DNA of 64,000 nucleotides from Fen-178 sp963722575 (GTDB lineage Bacteria > Acidobacteriota > Terriglobia > Bryobacterales > Bryobacteraceae): NCBI GenBank assembly GCA_963722575.1, contig CAVRNR010000003.1, positions 124,001 to 188,000 of the forward strand, read 5' to 3'. How positions within the stretch are numbered: the first letter of the stretch is position 1; every line of letters begins with the position of its first letter. A program made the position numbers and the translations under genes. This document shows positions 29,940-38,064 of this stretch, piece by piece. The notes beneath the pieces are model-generated. The model was not told where the DNA came from and made no database searches. It worked only from the letters and a program-made list of their open reading frames with translations.

Positions 29940-31229
29940 ATGAGAAGTGTTCTTGGCGTCGATCTGGGAGCTAGTTGGCACACCCTAGGCTCAGCCCTCC
30001 TTTCGTTTGATGAGGCACGGTGGACTTGCTGTATTAGTGGCGCAATCGCCTGGCCGGACTGGACCTGCAATGCTGGCACAATAGCCGACGCGATCGTTGG
30101 TTTCGCCTTGAAAAACAATATCTGCGCAATCAGCTTGGACGGTCCCCAGGGATGGCGAGATCCAGTCACGCCCGGCAGTTTCGTCGGCCGCGAATGCGAG
30201 AAGTTGACGAAGACTCCTGGTAGGACTGGAACATTTGGCGTCGCGAAGCCGCAAACATGGATTCGGTGGATTCAGTGCTCCATTGAGGTTTTCGACCGGC
30301 TCTTAGGGTCGCAGCGTGCTATCCTCGCGAATAGCCCGGAAAGCCAGGTTCTGGCTGCGCCGCCCGATGGGAAGTTCTACATCCTGGAATGCTTTCCCAC
30401 GTCAACCTGGCGCCAAGCGGGACTGAAGCCACTTCCCGGACACCACATTGATATACCGACGATACAACAGTTCGCCAGAGACCTGCGGGAAGTCTTTGAA
30501 CTTCCGGACATCGCTCCGCGCTGTACTCGCGATCAATCGGAACACGACGACCTACAGGCCCTTGTTGCAGCCCTTCCTGCGGCGGGGCTGCTCGGAGGGC
30601 CCTGCAAAACTGTGCCCATGGGCCTTCCAGCCAGAACGATTGTCGCCCGAAATGAAATTCCCGCGCATCGCGCTGAGGGAATTATTTGGGACGCCGCGCC
30701 CAACTTAGACCTGGGGCGCTCGGCTGTCATCCGCGAAGCCGTTTCCATCGCTCCAAATCCTCAGCCCCTGCCGACGACAGCGACCAAGTCAAGCGGTAAT
30801 TTGGCGCCGAACGATCAAGGCGTGGAGCGTGGCGTTCGCCTCTTCACCTACCTCGCGGAATTGTCAAACCGGGGGGACGCGGCTGGAGTTTCATACGGCG
30901 GCTTCATCGCGTACCTGCATGACGTCGCTGAATTTCGCGAAGTAGCAGGTCGGAATTTTCTTCCCTCGGACGGAATGGCGGCGGTTCGCATAGCGTGGAG
31001 TATCACGGAGGCGGCCGGTGGCCGAAAGAAGATTGCTCGATCGGGAACTGCAATCGACGCAGGCATGGACACATTCATCTGGAACGCGAAGCGGCCCTTT
31101 GATCGGCCAGTCGGCGCCTGGAATTACTCAATTCCTTACACTCGAAGCCAATGGCTCTCAATCTTCCCGGATGGAGCGCGCCGCCTGATCACGGTGGCGG
31201 AACTCCAGATGATCGCCGGTCGCCGCTAA
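29940..31229 (+). CDS. DUF429 RNase H-like nuclease with extra C-terminal domain
   Basis: 429 residues from ATG 29940, with AAGGAAAT upstream. N-terminal 205 residues match DUF429 (predicted RNase H-fold): GVDLGASWHT with the first Asp, AISLDGPQGWRDP, YILECFPTSTWRQAG (Glu) and SEHDDLQALVAAL (last Asp pair). The remaining 220 residues have no recognised domain and begin with a Pro/Thr-rich linker (NPQPLPTTATK). Codon use looks less GC-biased than its neighbours. First gene of a four-gene accessory cluster; a nucleic-acid or defence role is inferred from fold and company. Confidence 0.75.
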   Translation: MRSVLGVDLGASWHTLGSALLSFDEARWTCCISGAIAWPDWTCNAGTIADAIVGFALKNNICAISLDGPQGWRDPVTPGSFVGRECEKLTKTPGRTGTFGVAKPQTWIRWIQCSIEVFDRLLGSQRAILANSPESQVLAAPPDGKFYILECFPTSTWRQAGLKPLPGHHIDIPTIQQFARDLREVFELPDIAPRCTRDQSEHDDLQALVAALPAAGLLGGPCKTVPMGLPARTIVARNEIPAHRAEGIIWDAAPNLDLGRSAVIREAVSIAPNPQPLPTTATKSSGNLAPNDQGVERGVRLFTYLAELSNRGDAAGVSYGGFIAYLHDVAEFREVAGRNFLPSDGMAAVRIAWSITEAAGGRKKIARSGTAIDAGMDTFIWNAKRPFDRPVGAWNYSIPYTRSQWLSIFPDGARRLITVAELQMIAGRR

Positions 31230-31258
31230 GGCAGACGAACCTCAGCTACCATGTTAGA

Positions 31259-31588
31259 ATGGCGACGCCCGTAACGGACTTTCCCTACTCCTTCCCCGAA
31301 TTCTTGTCCCCAGTCTTGCGGATTCTTGCCGACGGTGAGGATCATTCGACCGAAGAAATCCGCCGGCGCATACTGGTTGAATTCCCACTTACGGCCGAAC
31401 AATTGTCCCTGAAAAGGGCCGGGCACAACGTGACAGTCTTCATCAACAAGGTGGCGCTCGCCTTCAACCGACTTGTATTCCACAAAGCGATTCTTTCGGC
31501 TAGGCCTGAATCGTATCGTATAACCGATCATGGCCGCGAAGTTCTCAAGCGACGCCCCAAGGACGCAAGAGAGCGAGATCTTTTCTGA
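31259..31588 (+). CDS. Mrr-N-like winged-helix protein
   Basis: 109 residues from ATG 31259. PEFLSPVLRILADGEDHSTE then IRRRILVEFPLTAEQLSL resembles the winged-helix N-terminal domain of Mrr-type restriction endonucleases (recognition domain), followed by ARPESYRITDHGREVL, the wing and closing helix. The endonuclease domain is absent. It follows the DUF429 gene by 29 bases. A DNA-binding adaptor or regulator for the cluster is plausible (inference). Confidence 0.65.
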   Translation: MATPVTDFPYSFPEFLSPVLRILADGEDHSTEEIRRRILVEFPLTAEQLSLKRAGHNVTVFINKVALAFNRLVFHKAILSARPESYRITDHGREVLKRRPKDARERDLF

Positions 31589-31641
31589 GAAGGTGACACA
31601 GATCCGTCGCTGACTGGCACACCGTCTGATATCGTGTGACC

Positions 31642-32079
31642 ATGCTGCCCGAGTTCAGTTCTGAAGGCGACCTGCCCAGCGGAGTACACGCCGCCGGCTG
31701 GCACGAGCTACAGTCGCGTTTCGGTCTGGCAACCGCGAGACGGGTATGGCTGTTTGGGCGATTGCAGGCTCTGGTAGAGCTCGCTGCGAAGACTGGCAAA
31801 CTGCGCCGTGTCTTCGTCTGGGGCAGCTTCGTTACGACGAAGCCGGCGCCCAGGGATCTCGATATCCTGCTGATCATGGATGAGGATTTTGAAGTTGAGC
31901 GGATTGCCCCGCCGTTGCGCGAGGTTTTCGATTCCACCCGGGCCAGGCTCCGATTCGAATCCGACGTTTTTTGGGCGCGAGTTTCCATTGGCGAGGAAGT
32001 CCTCCAGATCTGGCTGGAAACCTATCAGACGTCCCGGACCTTTCGAAAACGCGGTATTGTGGAACTGGAGCTTGTGTGA
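31642..32079 (+). CDS. DUF6932-like nucleotidyltransferase
   Basis: 145 residues from ATG 31642. The N-terminus LPEFSSEGDLPSGVHAAGW and the core RVFVWGSFVTTKPAPRDLDI with DLDILLIMD follow the DUF6932/pol-beta nucleotidyltransferase layout (G-S-x-x-T then D-x-D). The stop overlaps the GTG start of the next gene by 4 bases. Small NTases of this type often come with a helical partner. The pair could act as a toxin-antitoxin or RNA-modifying module, which is not shown here. Confidence 0.7.
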   Translation: MLPEFSSEGDLPSGVHAAGWHELQSRFGLATARRVWLFGRLQALVELAAKTGKLRRVFVWGSFVTTKPAPRDLDILLIMDEDFEVERIAPPLREVFDSTRARLRFESDVFWARVSIGEEVLQIWLETYQTSRTFRKRGIVELELV

Positions 32080-32276
32080 TCCAAACCGACGATCAAGTGC
32101 TGCTTGCGCAGCAGTGCGTAGCCAACCTGAGGAGAATCCTGCTGGAAGCTCGCAAAGTTCATTCGGCGAAGGATTACTTGCGGCTCTCTGAACCAATCCT
32201 CCTCGAGGTCCAGCAGCGCGAGCAGGAGATTCTCGAGTATTTGAGCGGCAGCCTCGAACAACCATTGGCGAGCTAG
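32076..32276 (+). CDS. Small helical partner of the nucleotidyltransferase
   Basis: 66 residues from GTG 32076, overlapping the NTase stop (GTGTGA). Predicted fully helical with heptad-like spacing (QCVANLRRILLEARK, EPILLEVQQREQEILEYL), so likely a coiled-coil or helical-hairpin binder. No family recognised. The tight overlap suggests a one-to-one complex with the upstream NTase. Confidence 0.65.
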   Translation: MIQTDDQVLLAQQCVANLRRILLEARKVHSAKDYLRLSEPILLEVQQREQEILEYLSGSLEQPLAS

Positions 32277-32323
32277 GCGAAACACCCCCTTCCGCCTCGT
32301 GCCGCGCTACCATATTCAGTTCC

Positions 32324-33667
32324 ATGGACGCTCTAACCGTTCACCGTCTGCATTTCGCTTTCACCGTCACCTTTCACTACCTCTTTCCGCAGTTGACCAT
32401 GGGGCTGGCGCTATTGATCCTGGTGCTCAAGACCATGGCCCTGCGTACCGGCAATGAGCACTACAACCGCGCGGCCCGTTTCTGGGCCAAAATATTTGCG
32501 GTCAATTTCGCCATGGGCGTGGTCACCGGCATCCCCATGGAGTTTCAGTTCGGGACCAACTGGGCGCGCTTCTCCAAAGCGGCCGGAGGCGTCATCGGAC
32601 AGACCCTGGCGATGGAAGGCGTGTTTTCGTTCTTCCTGGAATCCAGCTTCCTCGGCGCATTCCTCTACGGAGAGAAGCGCCTCGGGCCGAAGGCCCACTG
32701 GGTCTCCGCCTTCCTGGTGTTTGCCGGCGCGTGGCTCTCCGGCTTCTTCATCGTCGCCACCGACGCCTGGATGCAGCATCCCACCGGCTACCGGATCGGC
32801 GGCCGTGGCGAGATTCTGCTCAGCAGTTTGTGGGGCCTGCTGCTGAATCCATGGCTGTTCTGGCAGTACCTGCACAACATGATCGGATCGGTGGTCACCG
32901 CCAGCTTCGTCATGGCCTCGGTGGGCGCGTTCTATCTGCTCACGCGCCGGCATGAGGAATCCGGCCGCACATTCGTCCGCCTGGGCGTGATCGCGGGCAT
33001 CGTCTCCACCGTCCTGATGGCCTTCCCCACCGGCGATGGACAGGTCCACAACATCGTCTCCGATCAGCCCGCGACGCTGGCCGCCATGGAAGGCCTGTTT
33101 CACACCGAATGGGGCGCTCCGCTGGTCATCGTCGGCCAGCCGGACCTCGATAACCGGCGCCTCGACAACCCGCTCGCGGTTCCCAACGCGCTGAGCTTCC
33201 TCACCTATCGGCGCTGGACGGCGGAGGTGAAGGGCCTCGATGCATTCCCGCCCGATCGCTGGCCGGACAACATTCCGCTGCTGTATTACAGCTATCACAT
33301 CATGGTGGGGCTGGGGACCATCTTCATCGCGGTGATGGCGCTGGCCTCGCTCAACCTCTGGCGCGGCGCGCTCTACGGCTCCCGGCCGGTGCTGTGGATG
33401 ATCATGCTGATGGCGCCGTTCCCCTACATCGCCAACACGGCCGGATGGATCACCGCCGAAGTGGGACGCCAGCCGTGGCTGGTTTACGGAATCATGCGCA
33501 CGCTGGAGGGTTCCTCCCCGCACATCTCCGCCGGCAACGCCCTGTTCACGCTGATTGGCTTCATGGGGATTTACACCATCCTCGCTATTCTCTTTCTCTT
33601 CCTGGTTTATCGCGAAATCGAAACGGGTCCGGAGCGGCCGGAGGAGCCGCTCGGGCCCACTATCTGA
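32324..33667 (+). CDS. cydA: Cytochrome bd-type quinol oxidase subunit I
   Basis: 447 residues, about nine membrane helices. Heme b ligands: His in HRLHFAFTVTFHYLFPQ near residue 19, and His in WQYLHNMIGSVV (residue about 186). The quinol-binding loop is of the short type (residues about 250-320, TGDGQVHNIVSDQP then EWGAPLVIVGQP), so this belongs to the CydA-S or cyanide-insensitive group. It reduces O2 to water with quinol at high affinity. cydB follows after 9 bases. Confidence 0.93.
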   Translation: MDALTVHRLHFAFTVTFHYLFPQLTMGLALLILVLKTMALRTGNEHYNRAARFWAKIFAVNFAMGVVTGIPMEFQFGTNWARFSKAAGGVIGQTLAMEGVFSFFLESSFLGAFLYGEKRLGPKAHWVSAFLVFAGAWLSGFFIVATDAWMQHPTGYRIGGRGEILLSSLWGLLLNPWLFWQYLHNMIGSVVTASFVMASVGAFYLLTRRHEESGRTFVRLGVIAGIVSTVLMAFPTGDGQVHNIVSDQPATLAAMEGLFHTEWGAPLVIVGQPDLDNRRLDNPLAVPNALSFLTYRRWTAEVKGLDAFPPDRWPDNIPLLYYSYHIMVGLGTIFIAVMALASLNLWRGALYGSRPVLWMIMLMAPFPYIANTAGWITAEVGRQPWLVYGIMRTLEGSSPHISAGNALFTLIGFMGIYTILAILFLFLVYREIETGPERPEEPLGPTI

Positions 33668-33676
33668 GGCTCTGTC

Positions 33677-34708
33677 ATGGAAACCGTCTGGTTCTGCCTG
33701 GTCGCCGTCATGATCGCGATGTACGTGGTCCTCGATGGCTTCGATCTCGGCGCCGGCGCCGTCCACCTTTTCGTGGCGCGCACGGACGAGGAGCGCCGCG
33801 CCGTCCTTCGTTCCATCGGACCGGTTTGGGATGGCAACGAAGTCTGGCTGCTGGCCGGCGGCGGCACGCTGTATTTCGCTTTCCCCGCGCTCTACGCTTC
33901 GAGCTTCAGCGGATTTTACCTGCCGTTGATGATCGTGTTGTGGCTGTTGATCCTGCGCGGCATCGCCATCGAGTTCCGCGAGCACGTTCAAAGCCTGGTC
34001 TGGCAGCCGTTGTGGGACACCGTGTTCTCGCTCGCCAGCGCGCTGCTGGCCATCTTTTTCGGCGCCGCTCTCGGCAACGTGGTTCGCGGCGTTCCGCTCG
34101 ACCGGGCCGGCACCTTTTTCCTGCCCCTGTGGACCGATTTCTCGACCGGCAAGAACGCCGGTGGCATCCTGGATTGGTACACCGTCCTGGTAGCCCTAGC
34201 CGCGCTGGCCATGCTCGTGGTTCACGGAGCGCTGTGGATCGCGTTGAAGACCGGGGGAGACCTCGAACTTCGCGCGCGCCGCACCGCCGCCCGCGCCTGG
34301 TGGGGCCTGGCGGTGTTCGTCATCCTGATCACAATTGTGAGCTTCCAAATCCAGCCGCGCTTGCAGGCCAGTTTTGAGGCGCACCCCTGGGGCTGCGCAT
34401 TTCCGATTCTGGCGCTGGCGGGCCTGGTGGGCATCCCGCTCATGAACAGCCGCCGCCGGGAACTGGCCGCATTCCTCAGCTCCAGCCTGTCGATCATCGG
34501 CCTGCTCACCAGCGCCGCCTTCGGTGTGTATCCCTACGTGCTTCCATCGAACAGCAATCCCGCGCTGTCGCTGACGGTTTCGAACGCCGCGGCGCCCCTC
34601 TACGGCCTCAAGGTCGGGCTGATCTGGTTCATTCCCGGCATGCTGCTCGCCACCAGCTACTTCGTCTACACCTACCGCAGCTTCTCGGGAAAGGTGAGAG
34701 TGGACTGA
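33677..34708 (+). CDS. cydB: Cytochrome bd-type quinol oxidase subunit II
   Basis: 343 residues, about eight to nine membrane helices. CydB signatures: YVVLDGFDLGAGAVHLF, SIGPVWDGNEVWLLAGGGTL, FPALYASSFSGFYLPL and LRGIAIEFREH. It forms the oxidase with CydA; a CydX-like peptide was not found downstream. A 59-base hairpin element lies directly after it. Confidence 0.93.
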   Translation: METVWFCLVAVMIAMYVVLDGFDLGAGAVHLFVARTDEERRAVLRSIGPVWDGNEVWLLAGGGTLYFAFPALYASSFSGFYLPLMIVLWLLILRGIAIEFREHVQSLVWQPLWDTVFSLASALLAIFFGAALGNVVRGVPLDRAGTFFLPLWTDFSTGKNAGGILDWYTVLVALAALAMLVVHGALWIALKTGGDLELRARRTAARAWWGLAVFVILITIVSFQIQPRLQASFEAHPWGCAFPILALAGLVGIPLMNSRRRELAAFLSSSLSIIGLLTSAAFGVYPYVLPSNSNPALSLTVSNAAAPLYGLKVGLIWFIPGMLLATSYFVYTYRSFSGKVRVD

Positions 34709-34722
34709 GCAGTGAAGAAATC

Positions 34723-34781
34723 GGTTGGCAGGCGGAAGCGCCTGCCCCACAAGGTGGGACAGGCGCTTCCGCCTGTCAACC
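34723..34781. repeat. 59-base near-perfect hairpin element
   Basis: Arms 34723-34750 and 34754-34781 pair at 26 of 28 positions around loop AAG. Each arm is itself palindromic (GGCGGAAGCGCC core). It follows cydB and precedes the kinase. It contains the CCCCAC foot of REP family A, suggesting two REPs joined head to head. It could also end the cydAB transcript, though no T-run follows. Confidence 0.75.
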
Positions 34782-34836
34782 ATGCTCCGAAAGATAGTTG
34801 CCGGATGCCCACCCGGTATGCGAAAGTCGGGCAGAC

Positions 34837-36295
34837 ATGTCCAGGCTCGACAAGTTTCTGGCCTACGCCGAATCCAACCGGCTCATGGTATGCGCCATCG
34901 CCATTGTGCAGATCGGGTTGATCGCCTGGGTGGATTGGCTGTCGCCCGGTTCGTCGATCGGCTTCTTATACCTGGTTCCCGTCCTGCTGTCCGCCGCGGC
35001 GCTGAATGGCGCACAGATCCTCGTCATGGCGGTCCTGTGCGGTTATCTGAGGGAGGTTTTTGATCCTTTACAGGGGGCCCCAATGACGGTCGGGCCCTCC
35101 CTATGGCATGCCTTCAATCCTCTCCGGTGGGTGCCGGGATCGTACGGGAGGCTGTCGGTTTCGGTGGCCGGGTTCGCCATGACCGGGTTCTTCTTCGCGG
35201 AGCTCAATCGGCGCCGGAGGCTGCTCTCCGAGCATCTGGCGGCACGCGAGGAGCAAATCCGGTTTCGCCAGGAGACGGAGCTCCAGGTCCGCATGCTGAT
35301 CGAGACCAGCCCGCTGGCGATTCTCACGCTCGATCGCACCGGACGCGTGCTGCTGGCGAACGAATCCGCGCGGCAACTGCTGGGCTTCGAGAAGGAGCCG
35401 CTGCAGGGCGAGGACGTTCGAGCCGTATCTTCCCATCCTCTGCCGCATGTTGCACAGCCACCGCTCCGGCGCCAACATTCGCACGAACGTCGAGTGCAAA
35501 GGGCAGCGCCGCAATGGCGAGGTCTTCCTGGCGCACGTCTGGCTTTCGACATACCGCACCTCGGGCGGTCCCGGATTGGCCGCGGTGGTGTGGGACGCCT
35601 CCGAAAACCTGCGCGACCGCGAAGGGGCCGGTCTGGATTCCATGATGGCCACCTCGCGCGTGCTCATCGGCGCCATCTCGCACGAGATCCGCAACCTGGC
35701 TTCGGCGGCGGCCGCGGCGCACTCGGCCCTCGAAACCATCGGAGACGTGGCGGGGAACGAGCAGTACCAGGTGCTGGGAACCCTCATTTGCGGATTGGAG
35801 AAGATCGCCTCCTCCGGCTTGCGTGTGGCTTCCGACCGTGAAGCGGTGGTCGCGGACCTGGGCACCGTGCTGGATGAGACCCGCATCGTGATGGAGCCTG
35901 CGCTGCGCGAAGCCGGCGTCCAGGTGGCGTGGGAAGTGAGCGGCAGTCTGCCGTTGGTGCAGGCCGACCATCACAGCCTCTTGCAGGTGTTCGTGAACCT
36001 GGCCCGCAACAGCCAGCGTGCGCTCGAGAATTGCGAGCGCCGCGAGATGCGCATCTCGGCGACGCTCGAGAAAGACCTGGTGGTGGTCCGCTTCCGCGAC
36101 ACCGGTCCCGGCGTGGCCCATCCCGAAGAGCTGTTCCGGCCCTTCCAGCCGGGCGCGCACTCCCATGGCCTGGGCTTGTACATCTCGCGGGCCATCCTGC
36201 GGTCTCACGGCGGAGGCCTGCGCTACGAACCGGAGAAGACCGGGAGCTGTTTCGCCGTGGAGCTCTGGCCGGCGGAAAATGTGGTGGAAGGGTGA
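34837..36295 (+). pseudogene. Membrane sensor histidine kinase with PAS domain, frameshifted
   Basis: From ATG 34837 the first frame encodes an N-terminal membrane sensor (about three helices, VCAIAIVQIGLIAWVDWL and GFLYLVPVLLSAAAL) and a PAS start (LLIETSPLAILTLDRTGR would be the region; ANESARQLLGFEKEPLQGED follows). Near 35411-35440 the reading phase moves by one. The PAS end (VWLSTYRTSGG), phospho-acceptor block AISHEIRNLA, N box NLARNSQRALE, DTGPGV and HGLGLYISRAIL then continue in the second frame to 36295. Both halves look intact, so one indel separates them; mutation, error or slippage cannot be told apart. The response regulator starts within its stop (TGATG). Confidence 0.8.
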
Positions 36296-36939
36296 TGGAG
36301 CGGAATCGACCACAGATCCGGGCGCTTCTGGTGGACGATCATGCTCTCTTCCGGGAGAGCGTATCGCGCGTTCTCGCGGAGGAATCGCTGCTCGAAATCG
36401 AGCACTGCGCCAGCATCCGGGAGGCGCTCGAACTGCTCGCGCAGCGCCCATTCGATCTCGTGCTGCTGGATCACGACCTGGGCAGCGAGCGCGCATCCCA
36501 GTTCCTGCCCGCCGCGCGGCAGATCGGTTTCGAAGGCCGCGTGCTGGTGGTGACCGCCTGGGTGAGCGACACCGAAGCGCGGCGCCTGTTGCGGCAGGGC
36601 GTCGCCGGCATCTTCCTGAAACAGGGACCGCTGAAGGAGTTAAGCCAGGCCATCCACACTGTGGCCTCCGGTGGAACGTGGCTCGACAGCTCGTTCACCC
36701 GGCTGGAAGACGAGGCCGCCGCGGCCGGGCAATCCAACCCGCCGGTATTCAACGACCGGCAGCGCAAGGTTTTGCATTTCGTGCTCGAGGGGCTCTCCAA
36801 CAAGGAGATTGCCTGGCGATTGCAGATTTCCGAAAGCTACGTGAAAGCCATTTTGCAGGGCCTGTTTCAAAAAACCGGGGTGCGGACGCGGGGCCAACTG
36901 GTGCGCGTGGCGTTTGAACAATACGAAGACCAACTTTAG
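36295..36939 (+). CDS. NarL/FixJ-type response regulator
   Basis: 214 residues. Receiver domain: LLVDDHALFRESVSRVL, phospho-Asp in LVLLDHDLGSE, Thr in VVTAW, Lys in IFLKQGPLKEL. C-terminal LuxR HTH: FNDRQRKVLHFVLEGLSNKE and RLQISESYVKAILQGLFQKT. It is coupled to the kinase by a TGATG overlap. Lying right after cydAB, the pair might tune respiration, but no binding site was identified. Confidence 0.88.
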   Translation: MERNRPQIRALLVDDHALFRESVSRVLAEESLLEIEHCASIREALELLAQRPFDLVLLDHDLGSERASQFLPAARQIGFEGRVLVVTAWVSDTEARRLLRQGVAGIFLKQGPLKELSQAIHTVASGGTWLDSSFTRLEDEAAAAGQSNPPVFNDRQRKVLHFVLEGLSNKEIAWRLQISESYVKAILQGLFQKTGVRTRGQLVRVAFEQYEDQL

Positions 36940-37114
36940 CTCGTAGCGCCGGGCCTAGCGGGCATCCCCTTGCCACCGGCGACTGTCCAAAAGATACACT
37001 CTCCGCTCGATTGCCTGGAGTTAAAGTGAAACCATGCAGCCGGGCTCAGACCCGGCAAACGAACCTTACGGGTGAGTGCCGCCGCCGGACACACTCCGGT
37101 GTAGCGGGGATTAG
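36940..37114 (+). ncRNA. Candidate structured RNA leader
   Basis: Three consecutive hairpins are visible: GCCGGG/CCCGGC with loop CTCAGA (37039-37056), a small ACC/GGT hairpin with loop TTACG, and CGCCGGA/TCCGGTG with loop CACAC (37083-37101, one G-U), then TAGCGGGG just before a GTG start at 37115. The segments GGCAAAC and ACTCCGGT...TAGCGGGG resemble two of the conserved blocks of c-di-GMP-I (GEMM) riboswitches, but the middle GCAAAG block is missing. A structured element is likely; its ligand is unproven. Confidence 0.35.
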
Positions 37115-37327
37115 GTGATACGGGAAGTTAGCCGTCCATTAGCCGCGTGGGACGTGGCCGCCGGTTCTGCCGTCACGCTGGAACCGGGCGCGGTTCTGTA
37201 TTCTCGCCGGATTCTTGGCCACTCCCACGCCGAAACCGGGACTGGATCCGAGGTCTACGCCATGGAATTCCAGCCGTCCGGGCGGCGATTCGCCTCCCCC
37301 CTTTTTCGCTTCCAGCCGCGAACGTAA
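37115..37327 (+). CDS. Possible small protein downstream of the structured leader
   Basis: 70 codons from GTG 37115, preceded by GCGGGG 5 bases upstream and a stop in the codon before. Contains VTLEPGAVLYSRRILGHSH and PSGRRFASPLFRFQPRT. No family recognised; coding is supported mainly by the Shine-Dalgarno-like site and a natural stop. Confidence 0.3.
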   Translation: MIREVSRPLAAWDVAAGSAVTLEPGAVLYSRRILGHSHAETGTGSEVYAMEFQPSGRRFASPLFRFQPRT

Positions 37328-37608
37328 GCGGTGGATCTGGTTGGGGTGGAGGGTATCCCGGCGCGCGAAGCCGTGGCGGTCTAGCGCCGGCCGGCCGCGG
37401 CTGAGTCGGGGGCGCGCGCCGGGTGCCTGGCTCCGCTTCCACTACCGAACCTGCACGAATCCCAGAACCTCCTCGTCGCTAATAGCGGCGACGTGATTCC
37501 AGAGGCGCCCCAGGACGATCCTCCAAGTGATCCTGGGATGCCGGAAATACTCGGCAGATCCCCTGCGCGCCGGCCGGACACGCCGCGTGCGTGCCGCATC
37601 CCCGGCCC
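37328..37608. other. Intergenic region after the ribosomal operon
   Basis: GC-rich, without a convincing gene. It holds half of a family B palindrome (CCCCGGCCCCTA, 37602-37613) at the rplQ stop. On the minus strand a 30-codon protein-like tail (WNHVAAISDEEVLGFVQV) ends at 37442, but no start is evident. No clear terminator for rplQ seen. Confidence 0.4.
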
Positions 37609-38061
37609 CTATTCCTCTTTTTCCTCTTCCGGCTCGCGGCCTTCCTGCCGGGCCTTGAGCCGCTCCTCGCGGCGCTTGGCGCGGTCGGCGGCGCGCTTGA
37701 CCAGCTCGGAACCCACCAGCTCGACCATGGCCTGCTCCGCGCCGTCGCCCTTGCGCGGGCCCAGACGCGTGATGCGGGTGTAGCCGCCGGGACGCTGGCC
37801 GAAGCGGGTTCCCAAAGTATCGAACAACTTCTTCACCGAGGCCGGCGTGCGCAGCACCGCCGCGGCTTGCCGGCGCGTATGCAGCGTGTCCCGCTTCGCC
37901 AGCGTGATCATCTTCTCCACCAGCGGGCGCACGGCCTTGGCCTTGGGGACCGTGGTGATGATGCGCTCCTCCAGGATTACGCTGGTGGCGAGATTGCGCA
38001 GCAGCGAATCGCGGGCGCCCGTGTCCCGTTTGAGTTTGAATCCGGCAACCTTGTGTCTCAT
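37609..38061 (-). CDS. rplQ: 50S ribosomal protein L17
   Basis: 150 residues. RHKVAGFKLKRDTGARDSLL and TPASVKKLFDTLGTRFGQRP are L17 hallmarks. The C-terminus is extended by about 25 charged residues (RREERLKARQEGREPEEEKE). Last gene of the superoperon, 3 bases after rpoA. Confidence 0.95.
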   Translation of the reverse strand: MRHKVAGFKLKRDTGARDSLLRNLATSVILEERIITTVPKAKAVRPLVEKMITLAKRDTLHTRRQAAAVLRTPASVKKLFDTLGTRFGQRPGGYTRITRLGPRKGDGAEQAMVELVGSELVKRAADRAKRREERLKARQEGREPEEEKEE

Positions 38062-38064
38062 GAG

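Noticed and set aside
37442..37535. Protein-like tail WNHVAAISDEEVLGFV on the minus strand
   Set aside because: Intriguing but no start codon or family; left as part of the intergenic region.
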